The notes under the pieces were generated by a model. That model was not told where the DNA came from. It made no database searches and saw nothing but the letters and a program-made list of their open reading frames with translations. A stretch of 41,275 nucleotides of DNA from Legionella norrlandica (lineage in GTDB: Bacteria > Pseudomonadota > Gammaproteobacteria > Legionellales > Legionellaceae): the NCBI RefSeq assembly GCF_000770585.1, contig NZ_JNCF01000023.1, positions 1-41,275 on the forward strand, in the 5' to 3' direction. Positions 25,887 to 34,738 of the stretch are shown here, piece by piece. Positions within the stretch are counted from its first letter, which is position 1. Each line of letters begins with the position of its first letter. The translations under genes were made by a program, and so were the position numbers.

Positions 25887-27831
25887 ATTCTTATCCCCTG
25901 CACAATAACTGGTACTTTTCTTTTTTGGTAATACCTTCTATCAGTTAAGGCCAGAACACCACCCGCTAAAATCATAAAACCGCCGGCCCATATCCAGCGT
26001 ATTAAAGGTTTGTAATAAAGACGAACTGACCAGGCATCATCAGACAGCGGTTCCCCCAAAGCGACATAAATATCACGAAAAGGAGTAACATCAATCGCCG
26101 ACTCAGTCATTGCCATTTGTCCAATGATATACAACCTTTTTTCAGGAAATATCAGTTTGATTTTGTCTTGATATGTTATTGAAAACTCGGCTTTAGTTCC
26201 CTTGTAGTTTGGCCCCTGTAAGGGAGTTTGTTTGAGAAAACTGATGTTATATCCCACCAAATTAATTTGTGTACCCGGAGACATCCGAACATCATCTTGT
26301 ACTCCATAAGCAGTAGAAACAGCAATGCCAATCACTGTTGCTGCAACGCCGCAATGGGCCAACAGCATTCCCCAGTAAGCTTGTGTAATTCCTGTGATAC
26401 CTCTTTCTTTAATTTTTCTGTAGGCGGCATAGAATGTACTCAAAAGAACCCAGCATCCCAATGTTAAACCTAGTAATGCAGAAAAATTCATTTCGCTAGC
26501 AGTACAAAATAATAAAATAAAAGGTAGAACCAGACTGAGTAAGAAAACTCCATTCAATCTATTCAATACATCTCGCCATCGGTCGCTATGCCATTTTAAA
26601 TGGATGCTTAACCCCATCAACAACAACATAGGGATCATTAAAGGAACAAAAACAGCATTAAAATACGGCGCTCCAACAGACAATTTCCCAAGTCCCAATC
26701 CTTCTACCAATAATGGATAAACCGTGCCCATTAATACCGTCAACATAATAACGACTAAAAACACATTATTTAACAACAATGCACTTTCCCTGGACAATGG
26801 ATGTGGGCTACTGTTGGTTTGCAAGGCTTGAGCCCTAAAAAGAAACAGCATTAATGAGCCGCCAATAACAACTAATAAGAATCCCAGAATGTACAATCCG
26901 CGCTGGGGATCAACTGCAAAAGCATGGACCGAAGTTAAAACCCCGGAACGAACTAGAAAAGTACCAATTAAGCTTAGCGAAAACGAGGCGATAGCAAGCA
27001 GCATGGTCCATGCTTTAAATTGTTGACGCTGTTCAGTAACCGCCAAAGAATGCAATAATGCAGTACCTACCAGCCAAGGCATAAAAGAAGCATTCTCTAC
27101 AGGATCCCAAAACCACCAGCCTCCCCAGCCTAATTCTCTATATGCCCACCAGCTCCCCAAAGTAATTCCGGCCGTTAGGCAACACCAAGCAGCCAAAGTC
27201 CATGGCCTAGTCCATTTAGACCAGGTTGTTTCTACCTTACCTGCCATAGGGCAGCAATGGCAAAAGCAAAAGCCACAGAAAAACCAACATACCCCATATA
27301 CAGCATGGGAGGATGAAACAGAAAACCAGGATCCTGTAGTAATGGATTTAAATCACGGCCTTGGGTATCCAGAAATTGAAATTGACGTAAGAAAGGGTTA
27401 GAAGTCGTTAAGAGGAAAAGAATGAAACCTATGCTTAACCAGCCCAAAACCACCAAAACACGAGCGCGCATTTCTTTATCTAAGCTGGAGCTAAAAAAGC
27501 CAACTAAAATCATCCAAAAGCTAAGGATAGCAACCCAAAGCAGCATAGAGCCTTCATGCCCACCCCAAACAGCGCAGAATTTATAAAACCATGGCAACAA
27601 CAAACTGGAGTTATTCAATACGTATATCACTGAAAAATCATCGGTAAGAAAACAAATCATCAAGCATATATAAGCGCAAGCCACAAATAAAAATTGCAAT
27701 ATCACATAATTTTTCGCAGCCTCAATCCAATCAGGGCGCTTGAATTGCAAACCTGCCAAAGGAATCAAGGCCAACATACAAGAAGCGACCAAAGCTAAAA
27801 TTAAAGAGAACAGCCCCAACTCTGCAATCAT
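25883..27831 (-). pseudogene. ccmF: Cytochrome c heme lyase subunit CcmF, split in two frames
   Basis: The first frame (27831-27232, 199 residues) ends in AFAFAIAALWQVR-stop. The second (27247-25883, 454 residues) begins MAGKVETTWSKWTRPWTLAA and carries the WWD domain (WGGWWFWDPVENASFMPW) that binds heme. Together they equal a normal CcmF of about 650 residues. Adding one base between 27247 and 27246 gives ...IAAL-x-AGKVETTW, the usual continuous sequence. The second frame has an ATG overlapping the first stop by 16 bases but no ribosome site. CcmF with CcmH and CcmI attaches heme to apocytochrome c. Either a sequence error, a real break, or a working two-part protein (CcmF is naturally split in plants); an error is most likely because loss would abolish c-type cytochromes. 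Confidence 0.88.
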
Positions 27832-28259
27832 TTCTTCACCTTATTAGCTAAAGCAGCCTTAACCTCAGGGGGCATATAGTTGGCATCATGTTTTGCCAAA
27901 ACTTGCACTGCACTAAAATGATGGTTATCTATCACCTCTCCTTCTGCAACAATGCCCTGACCTTCCCTAAACAAATCGGGAAGTATGCCTGAGTAGGTAA
28001 CAACAATAGTATTTTCAAAATCAGTTATTTTAAACTGAACTTTTAATCCTCTTTTTGATCGCACTATACTGTTTTCTTCAACCATTCCGCCTACACGAAT
28101 TAAATGTTTTACCGGAGCTCCTCCTGAAACAACCTGTGTTGGAGTATAAAACAAGCTAATATTTTGTCTTAATGCATATAAAACGAGAGCGGCTACCACA
28201 GATAAAATAGACAGGGCGAATAATAGGATAAATAACTTGCGTCGTCTTACGGGAGTCAT
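27828..28259 (-). CDS. ccmE: Cytochrome c maturation heme chaperone CcmE
   Basis: The 143-residue protein has a single N-terminal membrane helix ([20 protein letters not shown]) and an OB-fold with the [13 protein letters not shown] block. The covalent heme-binding His lies in [13 protein letters not shown] near residue 127. It takes heme from CcmC and passes it to CcmF. It overlaps ccmF by four bases. Confidence 0.95.
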   Translation of the reverse strand: MTPVRRRKLFILLFALSILSVVAALVLYALRQNISLFYTPTQVVSGGAPVKHLIRVGGMVEENSIVRSKRGLKVQFKITDFENTIVVTYSGILPDLFREGQGIVAEGEVIDNHHFSAVQVLAKHDANYMPPEVKAALANKVKK

Positions 28260-28264
28260 TAAAT

Positions 28265-28423
28265 CTATCTCTTAAACCAACGTTGTAATTTCCTGCGCGT
28301 ACGAATTCTTTGCCATTTGATTCCTAAAATATTCATAACCAAAACTACACAAACCAAACCATATGCAGGCCAAACATATATGGAATAGCCACCCATGGCT
28401 AACCATTCAAAAAATTGATTCAT
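28265..28423 (-). CDS. ccmD: Heme exporter protein CcmD
   Basis: A 52-codon frame fits exactly between ccmC and ccmE. It reads [20 protein letters not shown], then a membrane helix ([15 protein letters not shown]) and a basic tail ([14 protein letters not shown]), the standard CcmD layout. It is too short for ordinary length cut-offs. It overlaps the end of ccmC by 17 bases. CcmD helps release heme-loaded CcmE from the CcmABC complex. Confidence 0.9.
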   Translation of the reverse strand: MNQFFEWLAMGGYSIYVWPAYGLVCVVLVMNILGIKWQRIRTRRKLQRWFKR

Positions 28424-29162
28424 CGGGCTCTCCTTCAAACTGAATCTTAACCCACGATTGTTTTCGTTCTCTCAGCAATACTTCGTTTCGCGCTTTTTCC
28501 AGAATAATCCATATAGAATATAGGAAAAAACCAAGCAGGGTAATGAGTAAAGGATATAGCATACTGGGAGCAATTTTGGGCTTGGCAAAAACAGATAAAG
28601 TAGCTCCCTGGTGTAGCGTATTCCACCAATAAACGGAATAATGAATAATTGGTAAATCAATCAACCCAACCAGAGACAGAATAGCTATTATTTTATCGCC
28701 ATCCTCTTTATTTTTTACTGCTTGGTAGGTAGCCAATATTGCTAAATAAAGCAATAAAAGCACTAATTCTGAGGTCAAACGAGCATCCCACACCCACCAG
28801 GCTCCCCACATAGGTTTGCCCCAAATGCTGCCAGTCACTAAAGCAAGAAAAGCCATACAGGCACCTACTTGGGCCACCAAATTAAGCAATAAACCTGCCA
28901 TTTTAATTCGCCAAACCAACAACAATATGGCTAAAAAACCCATCCAAGCATACAATGTCATCGATAAAAAAGCACTAGGAACATGTACGTATATGATTCT
29001 GTAAGCTTCTCCTTGCTGATAGTCAGGTGGAGCAAATACTAATCCCCAAACTATCCCAACACCTAAGACAAGCAAAGCACTAATTGCCAACCAAGGAGTA
29101 ATACGCCCAACACAAGTATAAAAATTTTTGGGTGAAGCTAACTGATATAAAATCTTCCACAT
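28407..29162 (-). CDS. ccmC: Heme exporter protein CcmC
   Basis: From the internal ATG at 29162 (MWKILYQLASPKNFYTCVGR) the protein has 251 residues and fits the family start; the open frame reaches back to 29234 (275 residues) but no ribosome site supports either. The WWD domain GKPMWGAWWVWDARLTSELVL and flanking His residues that bind heme (YVHVPSAF, PIIHYSVYWWNTLHQG) are present. CcmC loads heme on CcmE in the inner membrane. It is separated from ccmB by an oppositely oriented gene, so it probably has its own promoter in 29163-29388. Confidence 0.9.
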   Translation of the reverse strand: MWKILYQLASPKNFYTCVGRITPWLAISALLVLGVGIVWGLVFAPPDYQQGEAYRIIYVHVPSAFLSMTLYAWMGFLAILLLVWRIKMAGLLLNLVAQVGACMAFLALVTGSIWGKPMWGAWWVWDARLTSELVLLLLYLAILATYQAVKNKEDGDKIIAILSLVGLIDLPIIHYSVYWWNTLHQGATLSVFAKPKIAPSMLYPLLITLLGFFLYSIWIILEKARNEVLLRERKQSWVKIQFEGEPDESIF

Positions 29163-29388
29163 AGGAAACAATAAAATCAAAAAAAGAAGGATTTTACCAT
29201 GCTTCAAAATAATCACAAAATATAGTTCATACAATCATACAAGGGTGTGATTTAAAGCATCTGTTTGTCTTAATTACCTAATAGATTGTAGAACCTTTGC
29301 CTAATCAACATAATAAAATATCAGAATGTGGGATTGTTATGATTAACAATAATAATATAATCATCCCAGCTAATAACTAGGCGAGAAC

Positions 29389-31686
29389 ATGATGCACATT
29401 CCATTTAAAGAACCTGTGTCACCAAGATATATCCATATCACTCCGGAGACGAATCAAGTTCATCTGCTGGTGCCTGTCGTGGGTGGACAAGAAATTTCTA
29501 CAGACAATACCTGCAAGGCCACAGCAGTATTAAAAAAATTTTTTGATGGCGGAGTGCGTCGAGAACTGGCTATCTATAAAAAAGCATTGGAATTTGATAT
29601 TGCCTTGCTTGAGCAAGACAATCCTCAGCGGGTGCTCAAAGAAGCTCGTTTAGCTCAAATAGAGATCTATATCGAAGCTGTTTCGGCCATGCAATACAGC
29701 TATCGTGAGGCGATGGCAGCCTTTATTGAAAGACCTTCTAATTTATACAGTATCCAATTAAGACCCCATGACCAGGATATTCAATCCAATGTGGTTAATC
29801 CCACATTTACTATAGAACGAAGTAATGATGCACAAGGCAATCCACTGTCTGCATTATATAATGCTATGTATGCGCTGTTTCCTGACATTGAGATAAGTAT
29901 CCCTGATCCACGAACACGCTTGACCAATGCTGTATTAGAAGCCTTACCTGGATTGCCTGCCTTTGCAGACATTCAACGCGTTTTAAAAGAGCAATGTGCT
30001 GCATTGTTTGGATTATCCATTGACTTTACCCAAGGCACTGATAGTAAACCAGTGACGAAAGAAGCGATGGATACCATTATGGGCTTTGAAGGCAATGCGA
30101 CATCCCAAGATTATATCGATGCTCTATTGGGGGCTTGTGCACCTAATATGTGGGAAAATATCCAAACTCCTCCTTTTTACAGTGTTGGCAATATTTCAGA
30201 AAATCTATCACCCTCCGAGAAGAGGAATGCGATTGAAGAGAGGACCGAACAATTATCAATACTCACCCAGTTTTTTTTAGCCAACCTGAACGTTTACTGT
30301 AAAGCAAAAAACCTCAGCGCTGAAAACTTTGGTAAGGTATTAGATGCTTCTCCTGCTTTAAGTAAACAATTGGTGGACACTGTTTCTATGGCATTGAGCA
30401 AAGGTGATAACCTAGAAGAAGAGCTTTGTTATTTTTGTAATATCCAGACAAAGGAATTCAAATTATCCCGCTTTTTAAACACAGAGGATATTACAGCAGT
30501 GAAACAAAAATTTGAACGAACCTACTACACGGTGACGGCCACCAAAGAAAATCCTCATATGGATGACTTTATGATTTTGGATATGGAAGCCACAGGAAAA
30601 ATTGCGAAATTTGTCACCCATCAAGGGGCTATTTGTGTCAATTTCGCAGAAATAGTAGAACCCACCTTACCCAATCAAAATTACTTTGCTCAAGCTCGCA
30701 AAAATTTTGCAATACACTCAACCGAAATACAACATGAAAACAAATGGATTGCTGGTGAACTAGAAATAAAACCTGAAGCCCTGCTGGCAAGAATTAACAA
30801 CGACCAATTAGAAAAACTACCTGAACCTGTCCAAGAAGAATTGCGCCGCACTTCCCCTGCTCTCCATTTGTACTTATTTTTGCATGATGTGGCCAAAGGA
30901 AGACAAGAGAAAGCCGAAGCCTTATTGAGGGCTTCGGAAACCCATGCACAAATGTTAATCAGAACTCCTGGTCTCTTCACAGATTATTCCGGCCGGACCT
31001 TTCATTGCACTGCTTATGAATACGCCTATTGGGCCAAAGATACCCATATGTGCCGCATGTTAGAGCGACGTATGGATGAAGAAACGAAAGCTTATCTCTT
31101 AGAGCGCATCGATGACATGGAGCGTACAGGACTAACCTACCAACAACATGGCAAAGAGCATTGCAGCGTTCATTTTGACTTCGCCCCCCTTAAAACAGCA
31201 TTACAGAAATCTATTGATGTATATGAGGAGTTGTATGGCACCGATAATTACTGGGATGCAATACTGGAGGCATGGATGGGCATAGGTAAAGCTCAGCGAG
31301 ATATTCCAGCTCATGTGGCGCAAGAATATTGCAGGGCAGACCGCTCTTTTGACCCACTCCCCCAATTTAATGAGGAAACATTACCGCGAATTTTGGCATT
31401 TTTCAATTTTAATACACGCGCTGATGATTCTTGGTTCCCCCTGAAATCAGCTCATTTTGGCCTTGGTTTTGATATTGCACTAACACGCGGCTCGTCATTC
31501 GGGATCGCCAATAATTTGCAGTATGGGATAAGAGGAATGGCCATAGGCTGCCAGAGACTAGTGCCAAGCTATATTCCTATTGATTTGGCAGCTATAATCC
31601 GCCTTGATGAAGTAAGAACAGCCGATCTCATGCAATCTCGTGATAACTTAAGTTTACCGGTAAACTTGCAGAAGATAAAAATTTAG
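29389..31686 (+). CDS. Large cytosolic-type protein, candidate Dot/Icm effector
   Basis: The 765-residue protein starts MMHIPFKEPVSPRYIH after AGGCGAG. It has no signal peptide or membrane helix. The N-terminal 110 residues are helical (KKALEFDIALLEQDNPQRV). A later block, YSGRTFHCTAYEYAYWAKD with HMCRMLERRM (about 535-560), resembles a GRTF...ALQYALWALD...HMW motif that I recall in several Legionella Dot/Icm substrates. The family is recalled, not checked. It stands between ccmB and ccmC on the opposite strand, which marks it as an insertion into a conserved operon. The base composition seems somewhat GC-richer than its neighbours (not computed). No catalytic motif is recognised. Confidence 0.7.
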   Translation: MMHIPFKEPVSPRYIHITPETNQVHLLVPVVGGQEISTDNTCKATAVLKKFFDGGVRRELAIYKKALEFDIALLEQDNPQRVLKEARLAQIEIYIEAVSAMQYSYREAMAAFIERPSNLYSIQLRPHDQDIQSNVVNPTFTIERSNDAQGNPLSALYNAMYALFPDIEISIPDPRTRLTNAVLEALPGLPAFADIQRVLKEQCAALFGLSIDFTQGTDSKPVTKEAMDTIMGFEGNATSQDYIDALLGACAPNMWENIQTPPFYSVGNISENLSPSEKRNAIEERTEQLSILTQFFLANLNVYCKAKNLSAENFGKVLDASPALSKQLVDTVSMALSKGDNLEEELCYFCNIQTKEFKLSRFLNTEDITAVKQKFERTYYTVTATKENPHMDDFMILDMEATGKIAKFVTHQGAICVNFAEIVEPTLPNQNYFAQARKNFAIHSTEIQHENKWIAGELEIKPEALLARINNDQLEKLPEPVQEELRRTSPALHLYLFLHDVAKGRQEKAEALLRASETHAQMLIRTPGLFTDYSGRTFHCTAYEYAYWAKDTHMCRMLERRMDEETKAYLLERIDDMERTGLTYQQHGKEHCSVHFDFAPLKTALQKSIDVYEELYGTDNYWDAILEAWMGIGKAQRDIPAHVAQEYCRADRSFDPLPQFNEETLPRILAFFNFNTRADDSWFPLKSAHFGLGFDIALTRGSSFGIANNLQYGIRGMAIGCQRLVPSYIPIDLAAIIRLDEVRTADLMQSRDNLSLPVNLQKIKI

Positions 31687-31771
31687 GGTGTGAAGAATTT
31701 TTGTAGTAACCCTTTTTGTTATACGGTTCTCACAGATAGAATAAATCACATCTATAGAATTGCAAAAGAGT

Positions 31772-32452
31772 TTAATCTACATGACTAATACGGATCACTC
31801 CGGCAATTGCATATGGCAGAAAACCAATAGTCAGTAATGACATAGCCAATAATAAAGCCAGATAGCCACTGACTGGCAATCCTTGCATACCAACACTCAA
31901 GGTTCCACTTCCAAATATCAGTATGGGTAAAGTTAAAGGTAATAAAATCAATGCCATCAAAGCGCCACGTTGATTAACTCCTACTCCGAATGCAGCTGCC
32001 AGTGCGCATAAGAATAATACGGCAGGAGTGCCACAAATCAAACTAACTAGTAAGACACCAGTTTCTGAAATGCTAAATGAATACAATAGAGCTATTAAAG
32101 GAGACAAGATTAATAAAGGAGCTACAGACACCAACCAGTGCGCTAAAATTTTTGCGGTTATAATGAGGTTTAATGGTTGTCCTGAAACTAACCATTGTTC
32201 AATAACCCCTTGTTCATAATCTTGCTGAAACAACCGCTCCGAAGAAAGAAGCATAGAAAGCAAAATTGCCATCCATATTAATCCAGGAGCAATCATACGC
32301 ATCAACCCTAATTCTGGTCTTATAGTCAGAGGGAAGATGAATAACAACATTAAAAAAAACAAACAGGAATTTACCAAATATCTGATTTGGCGTACTTGAA
32401 TCAAGATTTCACGTCTAAACTGCCTGACCAATAATAGCAATGCGAAATTCAT
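31772..32452 (-). CDS. ccmB: Heme exporter permease CcmB
   Basis: The 226-residue protein has six hydrophobic segments and a typical CcmB start (LLLVRQFRREILIQVRQ) and end (FLPYAIAGVIRIS). The ERLFQQDYEQGVIEQWLVSG loop is characteristic. With CcmA and CcmC it forms the ABC complex that drives release of holo-CcmE. Its ATG overlaps the ccmA stop by four bases. Confidence 0.93.
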   Translation of the reverse strand: MNFALLLLVRQFRREILIQVRQIRYLVNSCLFFLMLLFIFPLTIRPELGLMRMIAPGLIWMAILLSMLLSSERLFQQDYEQGVIEQWLVSGQPLNLIITAKILAHWLVSVAPLLILSPLIALLYSFSISETGVLLVSLICGTPAVLFLCALAAAFGVGVNQRGALMALILLPLTLPILIFGSGTLSVGMQGLPVSGYLALLLAMSLLTIGFLPYAIAGVIRISHVD

Positions 32453-33060
32453 AGATAATACTCCCCATAATCCGCTTTGCTTAATGGCAAATCTTGATGG
32501 GAAGTAAGTAATACTGCTCCGCCTCTCGCTCGATGCTCCTTAATTTTGGACATAAGAGTAGCAAGAGCGAATGCATCGAGGGCAACCAAAGGCTCATCCA
32601 ATAACCACAATTTGGCCTGCGTCATCCATAACCTTAATAAAGCAACTTGTCTCTTCTGCCCTGATGACAATAATCCACAAGGATAATCTAAATGATGTTC
32701 CAAATGGAATAATGAACATAAGCTTACAATACTTAATCCGTCAGCAGGAAAATGCACGTCAAAGAAACAATTTTCTTTTAGAGTAAGAAAGGGATTAATG
32801 CCTGATTTATGCCCCACAAAACATATTTTTTTTTGATAAGAAGCAAGATCTTTATGAATAGACTCACCCTCAAAATGGATCTCTCCTTTTTCTGGCTTCA
32901 GCAAGCCAGAAATTAATTTTAGCAAAGTAGTTTTCCCTGCTCCATTAGCCCCTTTTAAATGCAATAAATCGCCGGCAAGCAGATGCAAAGAAATTTTCCG
33001 CAACAATGGCTGATCGTAGTAATCAAAATCAAGCTCAATCACATCAAGCATAAGACACAT
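32449..33060 (-). CDS. ccmA: Heme exporter ATPase CcmA
   Basis: The 203-residue ABC ATPase has Walker A GANGAGKTTLLKLISG, Q-loop region CFVGHKSGINP, signature LSSGQKRQVALLRL and Walker B LWLLDEPLVALD. It is short, as is usual for CcmA. It uses ATP to free heme-loaded CcmE from CcmC. It is the first gene of the ccmAB unit, divergent from sohB, with a 147-base shared upstream region. Confidence 0.94.
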   Translation of the reverse strand: MCLMLDVIELDFDYYDQPLLRKISLHLLAGDLLHLKGANGAGKTTLLKLISGLLKPEKGEIHFEGESIHKDLASYQKKICFVGHKSGINPFLTLKENCFFDVHFPADGLSIVSLCSLFHLEHHLDYPCGLLSSGQKRQVALLRLWMTQAKLWLLDEPLVALDAFALATLMSKIKEHRARGGAVLLTSHQDLPLSKADYGEYYL

Positions 33061-33207
33061 TCATTTAGTTTTAAAATCTGCTCTACTATAACAGCACCTA
33101 TAAGAAATCCCCAATGACTTCGTTATAGTTATTTAATTTTGTGCTTGCGAAGTCACTTGAGGAACGCCATAATCTGTTTTATTTCTTATTTTTTGCGAAG
33201 GTTTATT

Positions 33208-34143
33208 ATGGAATTCCTTAGTGAATATGGTATGTTTCTTTTGAAATGTATAACGCTTGTTATTGCTTTACTCGTTCTTCTTGCTGGTGTATTTTCTATA
33301 GGTCGTAAATCCAAACCTAAACTGGAAATCACTTCGCTTAATGAAGAATATGATCATATGAGCTCTTTAATGAACAAAGAGATCTTGGGGAAAAAAGCGA
33401 GAAAAAAGAAAAAAACAAAAACATCAAAACCTGTTCTCTATGTTCTTGATTTCAGTGGTGATATTAAAGCAACACAAGTAGAGCAACTAAGAGAAGAAGT
33501 CACGTCCGTTCTTAGTGTTGCAAAACCTGAAGATGAAGTCTTGTTAAGATTAGAAAGTCCTGGCGGATCAGTCAATGGTTACGGTCTTGCTGCCGCACAA
33601 TTACAACGCATCCGAGATAAAAATATTCCGCTAACCATTAGCATAGATAAAATGGCTGCCAGTGGCGGATATTTAATGGCTTGTGTTGCCAATAAAATAA
33701 TTGCGGCCCCTTTTGCAATAATTGGTTCTATAGGTGTAGTTGCCCAAATCCCCAATTTTCATCGCTGGCTCAAGAAAAACAATATCGATGTAGAGCTTTT
33801 AACTGCCGGAGAATACAAACGCACCTTGACGCTTTTTGCAGAAAATACTGAAAAAGGGAGGAAAAAATTTCAAGAGGATCTAGAGAAAATACACTCTGCT
33901 TTCAGAGAATATGTTCTCAATAATCGGAATCAACTTAATATTGACAAAGTAGCAACTGGGGAACATTGGATAGCCAAAGATGCTTTTGAACTTAAGCTGG
34001 TTGATAAATTGATAACAAGCGACGAATATTTAATAGAAAAAATGAACGATTTTAATGCTTATAAATTAACTGTCCACGCAAAATTACCCATCATAAGTAA
34101 AGTACTTAAGCCTGCAATGCGTCTTATTCATCCCTGGATTTAA
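33208..34143 (+). CDS. sohB: Probable inner-membrane serine protease SohB (family S49)
   Basis: I chose the ATG at 33208 (MEFLSEYGMFL), six bases after GAAGG, giving 311 residues; an upstream in-frame ATG at 33139 lacks a site. One N-terminal membrane helix (LKCITLVIALLVLLAGVFSIG) is followed by a basic linker and the S49 protease domain: RLESPGGSVNGYGLAAAQL, DKMAASGGYLMACVAN (catalytic Ser) and GSIGVVAQIPNFHRWLKKNN to TAGEYKRTLT (catalytic Lys). SohB is a periplasm-facing peptidase of signal peptide peptidase type. Confidence 0.92.
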   Translation: MEFLSEYGMFLLKCITLVIALLVLLAGVFSIGRKSKPKLEITSLNEEYDHMSSLMNKEILGKKARKKKKTKTSKPVLYVLDFSGDIKATQVEQLREEVTSVLSVAKPEDEVLLRLESPGGSVNGYGLAAAQLQRIRDKNIPLTISIDKMAASGGYLMACVANKIIAAPFAIIGSIGVVAQIPNFHRWLKKNNIDVELLTAGEYKRTLTLFAENTEKGRKKFQEDLEKIHSAFREYVLNNRNQLNIDKVATGEHWIAKDAFELKLVDKLITSDEYLIEKMNDFNAYKLTVHAKLPIISKVLKPAMRLIHPWI

Positions 34144-34162
34144 AGAATTTACATTTAGTAGT

Positions 34163-34199
34163 GTAGGTCGGATTCTCTATTTGCTTAGAGCCAACCTAC
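34163..34199. repeat. REP-like inverted repeat
   Basis: GTAGGTCGG (34163-34171) pairs with CCAACCTAC (34191-34199) with one mismatch, 19 bases apart, directly after sohB. The core GTAGGTTGG is shared with the palindrome at 15073-15110. It may be a dispersed intergenic element or act as a transcription stop. Confidence 0.5.
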
Positions 34200-34289
34200 C
34201 CTATTATCTATTAAAAGAATATGAATTCAGTATCTATTTAAAGCCTTCACTGCTCTAGCACTCTGTTATGACTCTATGCAAGTGTCACA

Positions 34290-34307
34290 TTCTAGAATAT
34301 TCTAGAA
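34290..34307. promoter_or_regulatory. 18-bp perfect palindrome upstream of a small gene, probable operator
   Basis: TTCTAGAATATTCTAGAA is fully self-complementary and also made of four alternating TTC/GAA triplets spaced by two bases. It lies 26 bases before a clear -10 box (TATAAT, 34333-34338) that has no matching -35. Its centre is therefore near -46 of the likely start, a usual position for an activator site. The binding protein is unknown. Confidence 0.6.
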
Positions 34308-34370
34308 CTCACAAAAAAATCATATCTAGGTATATAATTATAGAATAATAATTTTTCTGAGGAGTAAGGC

Positions 34371-34607
34371 ATGAGTGATTTCAAATCGAAGTTACCCGAT
34401 CTGAATGAATTAACTTCAATGACGGCAAAATTGTTTAGAGGGATTAAAGACAGCGTCCATGAAATAATTCAGGACTATAAACAAAAAAGAGCCCAGCCAG
34501 AAACAACTGAAGAACTGAAAACTGAAAATAAACCAACTGAGGCTAAAGCAGAACAAAAAGCTGAAAAAAGTACTCAAGACACTGATAAAGGGCCCGGTGA
34601 GAATTAA
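34371..34607 (+). CDS. Small charged protein of unknown function
   Basis: The start has a strong GAGGAG site. The 78-residue product has an N-terminal amphipathic helix (LNELTSMTAKLFRGIKDSVH) and a tail of about 45 residues almost wholly of Glu, Lys, Thr, Gln, Ala and Pro, which is probably disordered. No domain is recognised. The TATAAT box with an 18-bp palindrome before it and the Glu/Lys-rich tail suggest a regulated, perhaps stress- or phase-linked, small protein. It is convergent with fleQ. Confidence 0.78.
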   Translation: MSDFKSKLPDLNELTSMTAKLFRGIKDSVHEIIQDYKQKRAQPETTEELKTENKPTEAKAEQKAEKSTQDTDKGPGEN

Positions 34608-34738
34608 AGTATAAGTACTGACATACTCTAATTTGTATGCAGTACTTATCCACGTGTTAAACTATTCTATTATCGGAATGCACAGCGCCTAATTTTGAAC
34701 GTAAACTTTTACAATCCTTGAACAATATGTAAGTGTGC

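Noticed and set aside
27232-27247. Programmed -1 frameshift joining the two ccmF frames
   Set aside because: No slippery heptamer or downstream hairpin is visible at the overlap.
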